A stretch of 13,627 bases of DNA. Source: Candidatus Hydrogenedentota bacterium. GTDB taxonomy: Bacteria; Hydrogenedentota; Hydrogenedentia; Hydrogenedentales; SLHB01. This document shows positions 7,950 through 13,627 of the stretch, piece by piece. Location: NCBI GenBank assembly GCA_026387845.1, contig JAPLKX010000674.1:1-13627 (forward strand). The letters are read 5' to 3'. A program made the translations under genes and the position numbers. Numbering within the stretch: the stretch's first letter is position 1; each line of letters starts with the position of its first letter. The notes under the pieces are model-generated. The model had not been told where the DNA came from. It made no database searches and worked only from the letters and a program-made list of their open reading frames with translations.

Positions 7950-8097
7950 TGGTAGACCTCGTCTTCACGCAGACCGAACGCAAAACAAAAACCTGAACCG
8001 ACAACCCACTTTCGGCCTGGGCCTCCACATGCTGGCGAGCCCACTCACGATTCCAGGCCAGACTGCGCTTGCATCGCCTCGCCCGAGTCCTCGCCAT
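7950..8097 (-). pseudogene. frameshifted fragment of an IS66-type TnpA (helix-turn-helix accessory protein)
   Basis: From ATG at 8097 the minus strand gives MARTRARRCKRSLAWNREW, then HVEAQAESGLSVQVF. This is the W..HV..W..SGLS..AFC beginning of the small IS66-family TnpA proteins. The frame is then lost in a T-rich stretch (plus-strand 7981-7993), and the neighbouring frame continues FCFAFGLREDEVYHSRS, which matches the expected 'FCxxxGLxxxxFxYW' helix. One base has been lost or gained there. The usual C-terminal half is not recognisable and no TnpB or TnpC genes are present. A related fragment lies inverted at 8243-8350. The family assignment is from pattern memory. Confidence 0.55.
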
Positions 8098-8154
8098 CAG
8101 ACCACCCTCCATCGCTGATGGTGGCATTGTCTCTCGTACCGCCGAAAAGCGGAA

Positions 8155-8173
8155 GACGGCCTTCACCGGACGG
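8155..8173 (+). repeat. 19-bp direct repeat, copy 2
   Basis: Identical to 7909-7927, 246 bp downstream, in the same orientation. After this copy the sequence reads ATACGA against TTGCGA in copy 1, so exact identity ends at 19 bp. Confidence 0.7.
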
Positions 8174-8242
8174 ATACGAAAGCGTGGAGACCATTGATGG
8201 TGATAGAGACAAAGCGGCCATGCAAGCGAAAACCGTGCCTGA

Positions 8243-8350
8243 ATACGGGAACAGTGGCGTTCGCACGCCCAGGCGCAGGTGGAGAGTGGGTTGTCGGCAC
8301 GGGAGTGCTGTCACGGGTACATGTGGGCTGAAGCGCTGAGGCAATCATAG
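8243..8350 (+). pseudogene. second IS66-type TnpA fragment, inverted relative to the first
   Basis: After a stop at 8240-8242 the frame is open for 36 codons. It begins IREQWRSHAQAQVESGLSAR, then EC, and ends CGYMWAEALRQS-like at TAG 8348-8350. The core QAQVESGLS aligns with EAQAESGLS of the fragment at 7950-8097, and the W-R-H residues before it also agree. It has no start codon of its own and loses similarity after SARECC. The shared DNA core AGTGGGTTGTCGG (8285-8297) is the reverse complement of 7998-8010, so the two fragments form an imperfect inverted repeat of about 34 bp with a 13-bp perfect core. Confidence 0.5.
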
Positions 8351-8369
8351 TGCTTACCGTTGGAAAGGA

Positions 8370-8500
8370 TCTAAGTAAGAGTGGTTAGTACCTTAAACTC
8401 CAGCTTCTATAAAAAACAACAAGAAGTTTTTCGCTTATCCGACGTAAGTAATTCCTCTGCAATAGTTTATAAAGTGCAAAAACTGCCGAGTTTATGGCGC
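8370..8500. other. AT-rich stretch without a gene
   Basis: This ~130-bp patch (for example TATAAAAAACAACAAGAAG and AATAGTTTATAAAGTGC) is clearly more AT-rich than the flanks. A 104-residue ORF starts at 8381, but it has no ribosome-binding site and runs through the promoter of the second regulator into that gene out of frame. It may be the junction between mobile-element debris and the duplicated regulator block. Confidence 0.45.
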
Positions 8501-8502
8501 TT

Positions 8503-8540
8503 CACTGGGTTGTGGGCAAAGCCCACGTCCCACGTCAGTG
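8503..8540 (+). other. two-tier stem-loop upstream of GntR copy 2
   Basis: Inner stem GTGGGC (8512-8517), loop AAA, GCCCAC (8521-8526). Outer stem CACTG (8503-8507) with CAGTG (8536-8540). There is no T run, so it is not a typical terminator. It ends 58 bp before the -35 box of the regulator promoter and is absent from the upstream copy. Confidence 0.4.
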
Positions 8541-8597
8541 GATTTCAACTGGTTGGCGACGATGGGCAAGAGGTTCAACAGGTGATTGAAACTGTGT

Positions 8598-8625
8598 TTG
8601 ACGGCGTGCACAGATGCTATATAAT
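8598..8625 (+). promoter_or_regulatory. sigma70-like promoter of the second GntR regulator
   Basis: -35 TTGACG (8598-8603), 16-bp spacer, -10 TATAAT (8620-8625). GCACA (8608-8612) and TGTGC (8625-8629) form an inverted repeat across the -10 region, a possible operator for GntR binding. The -35 is much better than in copy 1 (5 of 6 consensus bases against 3), so this copy may be the stronger promoter. Confidence 0.65.
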
Positions 8626-8691
8626 GTGCCGAGTTTTCGTAGGAGTGCGTTGGGACAGCCTTGGTGATTGGGAACAAAAAGGAGCAAAGAA

Positions 8692-9141
8692 GTGATCCAG
8701 AGCATCGACATTCATAGTAGCGTTGCCGTCTATGTCCAGATAGAAAACCACGTGCAGTTCGCCATTGCCTCAGGCCGCCTTAAGCCAGGCGACCGGCTGC
8801 CCTCGGTTCGTGAACTCTCAGAGCGTCTTGGCGTCAATCCCAATACGGTCGCAAAATCTTACCGCGATCTCGAGGTCATGGGCTTGTTGTACACACGCCG
8901 GGGCATGGGCGTGTTTATCGACAAGGACGTAGAAGCCAAGTGTGGCCAGGATTGCCGAAAACGCATCATCGGGCGGTTGTTTGTAGTCGTCGCAGAAGCC
9001 AAGGCCGCGGGCATGTCTCGCAAAGAAGGAATCACCATCCTCGAAGCAAGCATTGCCGTCGATGCCACCCCATACGGTGAGACGCCCTCTTCACTGGTTG
9101 CATTGGCCAAGCGGCCGAGGAAGTCCGGAAAACAGACCTGA
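8692..9141 (+). CDS. GntR-family transcriptional regulator, YtrA-like subfamily, copy 2
   Basis: 149 residues from GTG at 8692, with AAGGAG at 8679-8684 and 7 nt spacing, the same arrangement as copy 1. Over the shared 147 residues I count 12 differences: K35R, I53V, A56S, E98V, V113G, L114I, V117L, I136V, Q141R, K143R, T145S, S146G. Two extra residues (QT) end the protein. Only three changes fall in the winged-helix half; I53V and A56S lie in or near the recognition helix but are mild, so both proteins probably bind similar DNA and may form heterodimers. The C84/C88 pair is kept. The frame is intact, so the copy appears under selection. No ABC-transporter gene follows; the next gene is a large secreted protein on the same strand starting 164 bp later. 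Confidence 0.92.
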   Translation: MIQSIDIHSSVAVYVQIENHVQFAIASGRLKPGDRLPSVRELSERLGVNPNTVAKSYRDLEVMGLLYTRRGMGVFIDKDVEAKCGQDCRKRIIGRLFVVVAEAKAAGMSRKEGITILEASIAVDATPYGETPSSLVALAKRPRKSGKQT

Positions 9142-9220
9142 AGCTATTCTGCGAAATTCTGGGATGGGTTTGTGTAATTTCCGTTTCTTGTGGTGTGTGG
9201 ATTCGTCTGGAAACAGTACG

Positions 9221-9232
9221 TGATGCGCATCA
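9221..9232. promoter_or_regulatory. 12-bp perfect palindrome upstream of the surface-protein gene
   Basis: TGATGCGCATCA is self-complementary and lies 73 bp before the ATG at 9306, between GntR copy 2 and the large gene. The size and position suit an operator for a dimeric regulator. The binding protein is unknown, and symmetry stops at the next base on each side. Confidence 0.35.
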
Positions 9233-9305
9233 AGTGCGGTAGCGTTTTCGTCAGCGTTTTGGGAAGGGGTCGTTGGAGCATTTCCAATGTAGGGAGGACC
9301 GAACG

Positions 9306-12300
9306 ATGTTTCTGAGCAGCACGATTTTCCCGTATGTGGCTTGCGTAGTATTCTGTGCCTTGTCCGGGGAAGGCATGGGTGTGGCGAACGAGGTTATGTA
9401 CGCGCAGCCGGAGGCGTCAATCGCGCTTGACCCGGCGAATGTTCCCGCGCCGGGTGACGGTTCGGAAGATGCTGGGGCGGAGGAAATGCCGCCTGAGAAG
9501 GTGGCCTCCGTACAGATACCCTTATGGTTTTCCGGCAGTGTCTCGGAAGGCGAGGTCTTTTCCTCGCAAGTCAATGTGCCAGATGCGTGTTCATTGGGCC
9601 GGATTTCGATTCCGATGAGCAATCCCGGGGGGACGACCGGCCGCAGTTCGTTGCGTTGGGTTGTGAGTGTCAACGGCTTTGCCGTGATGGATGGCACCTC
9701 CGGTTCGTACACCCTACCCAAGGGCGTGCTTCAACAGGGAGACAATACCGTACAGTTCGAGTTTGCGGTAGACGCGGACGGCGTCGCGGAAGTAACCCAG
9801 GTGGCGGCTACCGGCTATTTTCGGGCCGAGGAGCAGACCTTGTCCGCGGGGAGTTTCAAAGAGCGTGGACAAGGACCGAGAGTGGTGAATGAAGGGGATT
9901 CCCTGACATTTACCGTGTCGTCTTCTTTTGTGTGTTCGGAGCTGGCGATGCTGGTTCACACCGTGGACCGGGGCGGCGTCGGCGACGGCATGGCCAATTT
10001 CCCCTACGTCGTGTATGTGGATGGCGCACCCGTTGAAAACGGTACGGCGACGCTTACGTTTCCCAGCGGTTATCTCCAGGAGGGGTCGCATCAAGTCGCC
10101 ATTACATTCCCGAACGATGGCGACGCCAAAGCGGAAAGCGCCTTGGTGTGTGAGGATTCCTATATTCAGGTGAAGGAAGCGGCCTTGCCTGATGGGAGTT
10201 TCCGGTCGCGCGGTCAAGGGCCGGTGGTGATCAATGAAGGAGATTCACTCACGTTCACGGTCGATTCCCCCTATGCGGGCGCGGAAGCCAAGATGTCGAT
10301 CCATAGCACGGACCGGGGCCGGATGCTCAACGGCATCAGCCCGATGAAGTATGTGCTGATTGTGAATGGCCAACCCGTGATTGGTGGGACCTCGAGTGCG
10401 GTTACTTTGCCCAGCGGGGTACTACATCAAGGCGATAATACGTTGGTCATCAGCTTTCAGAACGATGGCGACGCCACCGCCGAGACCACCCTGGTGCTTG
10501 AAGATTCCTATATTCAGGTCAAGGAAAAAGTGTTGGCCACTGGCAGCTTCCATGAACGCGATCAAGACGCCGTTGTAGTTCATGAAGGAGATTCCCTTAC
10601 CTTTAACGTGGCCTCCGAATTTACCTGCACCCAGGGCAGCGTCAAGTTGCATATGACGGATCAGGGCGGGGCCGATAATGGGCGCTCCTATCTTAAGTAC
10701 ATTCTCAAGATCAACGGATTCGCCGTGCTTTCCGGTACCACGGGGACCTATAACATTCCCGCCGGGGTGATTCAAAAAGGATCGAACGCATTCGTCTTCG
10801 AGTTCCCGGCGGATACCGATACCACTACAGAATCGACGTTGGTACTCGAGGATTCCTTCTTTTCGCTTGAAGCGGGAACACTTATGGAAGGCGCCTTCAA
10901 GGACCGGGGACGGGGCCCGGGCATAATCAACGAATTGGATGTGCTCACCTTCAGTCTGGACCTGGATGCTGGTTCGCTTGCAGGCGAACTCTGGATTCAT
11001 GCGACCGATCGCGGCGGTGTGGACAATGGAACAACCACACTGAAATATGACCTCCAGATCAACGGAGCGAACGTCCTGACCAACAAGTCGTTGGGAACGA
11101 AATATGCCATTCCTGCCGGACAAACCGTTGCCGGCGCCAATACGTTTGTGATAAAGATTCTAAAAGACACCGATACAAAAGCCGAAACCGCCCTGCTATT
11201 GGAAGATTCTTATATCTACATGCAAGGCGAAAACTGGCCGGATGCCGATAGCGATGGCCTGCCGGACTATCTCGAGGGCGATCCCACCCTGGACACGGAC
11301 GGCGACGGCGATTTCAATTATCTGGACCCGGATTCCGACAATGACGGATTCCGCGACGGCGATGAATACCGCAGCGGTTACGATCCGCTCGATCCGGAAA
11401 GCATCCCGGCGAGCTTGCTGATTCTGGATGAAACGGTCTCCCCCAGTTTCTGGCGCGACGACACCTTGGAACTGCTCGTGGCCCCGGTGTCTTTTGTCAC
11501 GCCTGATGAGGACGGCAATCCGCCCATCCTTCCTGCGTTCGCTATGGGAACCATCACGGTGAGTCCGCCAACGTACAGCGCCGATGTGACCATTGTGAAA
11601 GTGGATGAAGCGCCGAAACCGTTGGCGGTGGTCATGTTGTTTGACGGCAGCGGCAGCCTGGTCACCAACGATAAAAACGATCTCCGTGTTCAGGCCGGGA
11701 AAGCGTTTATAGAGCAGCTTCGCCCGAGTGACGAAGCCGCCGTGCTGGAATTTGCACGGTATCTTTCCACGGACCCGCTCTATGTGACCGGTATACACCA
11801 GGATTTTACTTCAGATGCGGCCGCGCTCAACACCGCCATGGACAAGCTGGACGAAACGGGTGGAACACCGCTTTACGAATCGGCCCTTGAAACGCTCGAG
11901 TGGTTCGATGCGTCGCGTGACGATACCACCTGGCAACGGGTGCTCATCCTTTTCTCCGACGGCGAGCCGAACACAAGCACACACCGCGACGAGGTGATTG
12001 CCTTCGCCCAGGAAGCCAAGATTCCGGTGGTAACCGTGGGCTTGGCCGATGCCGCCATCGAGAATACCGTTGCGGCGGAGGCCATGCGTACGCTGGCCGA
12101 AGAAACCCACGGCCTGTATGTGCCCGCGAAGGGCGCCGCGGATTTGGCCAACATTTACACCAGCCTGGCGGAAGGACTGCTGGGTGAAGCCTACCAGGTG
12201 ACCTTTGTCTTCAGTCCGCATCCGCCCGCGGGTACGGAGATTAGCGTTTCCCTGGAGAGCAACTACGGCGATGCCGCGTACACCTTCATAGCGCCGGGCA

Positions 12301-12410
12301 TCCCGGACTCCGATGGAGACGGTTTGTACGACAATGAAGAAACGCGAATGGCTTGGTCGATCCCGGCGAGACCGATCCGAACAATGCGGATTCGGACGGC
12401 GACGGGGTAA
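9306..12410 (+). CDS. large secreted multidomain protein (repeat modules, TSP3, vWA), frame broken near 12348
   Basis: ATG at 9306 follows AGGGAGG (9291-9297) with 8 nt spacing, so it is preferred over the in-frame TTG at 9273. Residues 1-~26 look like a signal peptide (STIFPYVACVVFCALSGEG). Residues ~66-642 hold five tandem modules of 113-117 residues. Residues ~645-698 are TSP3-type calcium-binding repeats (DADSDGLPDY, DTDGDGDFNYLDPDSDNDG). A vWA domain at ~770-960 has the full metal-ion-dependent adhesion site: D780-G-S782-G-S784, T854 (GGTPLYESA) and D885 (FSDGEPN). A second TSP3 block starts at residue ~1000 (DSDGDGLYDNEE). At ~residue 1015 a one-base deletion diverts the frame into 20 unrelated residues and TAA at 12408-12410; the true continuation is the next entry. 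Likely role: calcium-dependent surface adhesion or matrix binding (inference from domains). Confidence 0.88.
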   Translation: MFLSSTIFPYVACVVFCALSGEGMGVANEVMYAQPEASIALDPANVPAPGDGSEDAGAEEMPPEKVASVQIPLWFSGSVSEGEVFSSQVNVPDACSLGRISIPMSNPGGTTGRSSLRWVVSVNGFAVMDGTSGSYTLPKGVLQQGDNTVQFEFAVDADGVAEVTQVAATGYFRAEEQTLSAGSFKERGQGPRVVNEGDSLTFTVSSSFVCSELAMLVHTVDRGGVGDGMANFPYVVYVDGAPVENGTATLTFPSGYLQEGSHQVAITFPNDGDAKAESALVCEDSYIQVKEAALPDGSFRSRGQGPVVINEGDSLTFTVDSPYAGAEAKMSIHSTDRGRMLNGISPMKYVLIVNGQPVIGGTSSAVTLPSGVLHQGDNTLVISFQNDGDATAETTLVLEDSYIQVKEKVLATGSFHERDQDAVVVHEGDSLTFNVASEFTCTQGSVKLHMTDQGGADNGRSYLKYILKINGFAVLSGTTGTYNIPAGVIQKGSNAFVFEFPADTDTTTESTLVLEDSFFSLEAGTLMEGAFKDRGRGPGIINELDVLTFSLDLDAGSLAGELWIHATDRGGVDNGTTTLKYDLQINGANVLTNKSLGTKYAIPAGQTVAGANTFVIKILKDTDTKAETALLLEDSYIYMQGENWPDADSDGLPDYLEGDPTLDTDGDGDFNYLDPDSDNDGFRDGDEYRSGYDPLDPESIPASLLILDETVSPSFWRDDTLELLVAPVSFVTPDEDGNPPILPAFAMGTITVSPPTYSADVTIVKVDEAPKPLAVVMLFDGSGSLVTNDKNDLRVQAGKAFIEQLRPSDEAAVLEFARYLSTDPLYVTGIHQDFTSDAAALNTAMDKLDETGGTPLYESALETLEWFDASRDDTTWQRVLILFSDGEPNTSTHRDEVIAFAQEAKIPVVTVGLADAAIENTVAAEAMRTLAEETHGLYVPAKGAADLANIYTSLAEGLLGEAYQVTFVFSPHPPAGTEISVSLESNYGDAAYTFIAPGIPDSDGDGLYDNEETRMAWSIPARPIRTMRIRTATG
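9501..9839 (+). repeat. tandem protein module 1 (divergent)
   Basis: Residues 66-178. It shares the module core (VVSVNGFAVMDGTSGSYTLP, KGVLQQGDNTVQFEF) but lacks the GSFxxRGQGP opening and ends in GYFRAE instead of LEDSYIQV, so it is the most diverged, N-terminal cap-like copy. Confidence 0.75.
9840..10184 (+). repeat. tandem protein module 2
   Basis: Residues 179-293 (115 aa). Opens LSAGSFKERGQGPRVVNEGD, contains HTVDRGGVGDG and FPNDGDAKAES, and ends CEDSYIQVKEAA. Confidence 0.85.
10185..10532 (+). repeat. tandem protein module 3
   Basis: Residues 294-409 (116 aa). Opens LPDGSFRSRGQGPVVINEGD, contains HSTDRG and FQNDGDATAET, and ends LEDSYIQVKEKV. Closest to module 2. Confidence 0.85.
10533..10880 (+). 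repeat. tandem protein module 4
   Basis: Residues 410-525 (116 aa). Opens LATGSFHERDQDAVVVHEGD, contains HMTDQGGADNG and FPADTDTTTES, and ends LEDSFFSLEAGT. Confidence 0.85.
10881..11232 (+). repeat. tandem protein module 5
   Basis: Residues 526-642 (about 117 aa). Opens LMEGAFKDRGRGPGIINELD, contains HATDRGGVDNG and LKDTDTKAET, and ends LEDSYIYMQGEN, leading directly into the TSP3 repeats. Confidence 0.85.
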
Positions 12411-13627
12411 ACGATTACGATGAGATTTACCTCTACCACACGGATCCCACCGAGCCGGATTCGGACGATGACGGTTCGGATGACGGCACGGAAACGGAGT
12501 TCGGAAGCGATCCCAATGACGATGACGACCTGCCGCCCAACCTCACGTCGATGACGATCGGCATACTCACCGTGGAAGCGGAACAGTTCGTGCAAATTCA
12601 GACCAACGTTTATGAAACGCGCGGGTATGCACGGATCAACAGCCTGCTCTATTTCAGCGGAACGCTCACGCTGGATAAGAACGCATTGACGGTGAGCGCC
12701 AATGGCACATGGACCTTGGACAATGTGCCGTATGTCGGCGATGTGAGTTTCTACAACGGAAGCATTACGGTGAACGCCAGCACCGGCGTTTGCGCGGGAC
12801 TGAACAGGGCCGCTTCCTTGCTTGAAGTGATCGAGTTGGGCATCGAGTTCGAGGGCTTTTCGTTTGTCTCGGGGGGCATACAAATCGCCGGTGCAATCGA
12901 ACTGCCGGAGGAAATCGGTGCAAAAGCCGAATTTGAAAACCTGACCATTTCCAGGACTACCGGCATCGATTTCGTCGGCTCGATCACCCTGCCCGACGTG
13001 GAATTTGCCGATTTCCCGTGGGGGTTCAAAGATTCGCACTTGGATTTCAATACCATCGAAAACGAATTCGGCGGAGGCGGCAAGATCAGCACGCCGAAAT
13101 TCGATGTGCTCATCGAGCAAATCACCATCCGCAACGGGCGCCTTGAAACGGTGCTGCTCGGTATTGGTTTCCCGGAACCGGGAATCAATCTGGACAGTTC
13201 GGGCGTCGTGTGGTTGAAATCGGTTTCCGGCGGGCTGATGGACATGGCGCCCGGCCCGCCGCCGCTCAAGATCAAAGCCGCGTGCGAACTCACCATTGGG
13301 CCGGCCATAGCGGGATTCCAACTGATCACGGGCGTCCCTGAAATCCTCTTGGACACCTCGGGCATGTTTACCGCAACCGGCACCATCTATCTGTTCGGCG
13401 GACCGGACGAAGGCTACGAAATGAGCCAGATCGTAGCAAGTTTCGGCACGCCGTCGAGTGCCGAACCCGGATTCCGGTTCAGTGCAACCGCGTATCTGTG
13501 GAAAGAGGTGTTCGAGCCGCAGATGACCTTCAGTATCGACTTCGACAACCAGTTCGAAGGCACGGCCACCGGGACCTTCGATCTGGGCAACGTGGATTTG
13601 TCCATCCTCGGCGACACAGCTGGAGAA
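12347..13627 (+). CDS. continuation of the large surface protein in the shifted frame (3' end outside window)
   Basis: The second frame is open from 12338 to the last base with no stop. It takes up the TSP3 pattern exactly where the first frame loses it: after NEETR it reads NGLVDPGETDPNNADSDGDG, then VNDYDEIYLYHTDPTEPDSD and TEFGSDPNDDDD. Restoring one A in CGAATGG (about 12345-12349) would make one continuous protein of more than 1,440 residues. After residue ~1080 comes ~360 residues of glycine-, aspartate- and hydrophobic-rich sequence with alternating strand-like segments (GIEFEGFSFVSGGIQIAG, SITLPDVEFADFP, GTIYLFGG). This looks beta-rich, but I recognise no family. No convincing ribosome-binding site precedes an internal ATG such as 12551, so independent translation is unlikely. 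The break is either a true mutation or a sequence error. Confidence 0.8.

Noticed and set aside
7560..7955. 131-residue plus-strand ORF containing GGRIRTADLC
   Set aside because: Its start is in the terminator hairpin and the familiar peptide is the translation of a tRNA 3' end, not a protein family.
8045..8344. Minus-strand ORFs of 60-100 residues over the TnpA debris
   Set aside because: They overlap each other in different frames, have no ribosome-binding sites, and do not carry the TnpA motif in one frame.
7900..8350. CRISPR array from the 19-bp repeat
   Set aside because: Only two copies, 246 bp apart, with no regular spacers; it is a duplicated coding piece.
9506..11123. Plus- and minus-strand ORFs of 60-230 residues inside the repeat-module region
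   Set aside because: They recur at equivalent places in each module because the modules repeat at DNA level; they are shadows of the main frame.
12340..12352. Programmed frameshift or phase-variable tract in the surface gene
   Set aside because: No slippery heptamer, homopolymer or short tandem repeat at the break; mutation or sequence error is simpler.
12263..13321. 352-residue minus-strand ORF and the overlapping 211-residue one
   Set aside because: Both are antisense to the frame-2 continuation of the surface protein, whose TSP3 pattern is unmistakable; the antisense products have skewed composition and no domain.

Overview
This is bacterial DNA of moderately high GC from a Gram-negative-type cell with a periplasm and a large regulatory and surface repertoire. 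It carries a Hanks-type Ser/Thr kinase with a periplasmic sensor domain, a long Slt-type lytic transglycosylase, HEAT and FG-GAP-like protein ends, and a very large secreted protein with TSP3 and von Willebrand A domains. This mix is common in Planctomycetota, Hydrogenedentota and related environmental lineages. The assignment is an inference from gene content; no rRNA or other marker gene is present.

Layout. (1) 1-657: the 3' end of a HEAT-repeat protein. (2) 697-1422: a gene graveyard. It holds the N-terminus of a lipoprotein, a fragment of an uncharacterised family, and the C-terminus of an rve/DDE integrase-type transposase broken by two frameshifts. The next ~440 bp are non-coding. (3) 1867-6473, minus strand: a two-gene unit in which a periplasmic lytic transglycosylase is followed after 35 bp by a transmembrane Ser/Thr kinase. 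(4) 6474-6960: no recognisable gene. (5) ~6961-9141: two near-identical YtrA-type GntR regulators in direct repeat, duplicated together with their promoters. The ~1.1 kb between them has a hairpin terminator, a tRNA 3'-end fragment and two inverted fragments of an IS66-type TnpA gene. (6) 9306 to the right edge: a giant exported protein with five ~115-residue modules, TSP3 calcium-binding repeats, a vWA domain with an intact MIDAS, more TSP3 repeats, then a beta-rich region. A one-base frameshift near 12348 splits it; the downstream frame stays open to the edge of the window.

How the parts relate. The kinase and transglycosylase are probably co-transcribed, which suggests that cell-wall turnover and a wall- or envelope-sensing kinase are linked. 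The two GntR regulators lack the ABC-transporter genes that normally follow this subfamily, so they look like orphans that may regulate themselves, each other, or the adjacent surface protein. Decayed mobile-element pieces at 870-1422 and 7608-8350 show that the region has been repeatedly invaded and rearranged.
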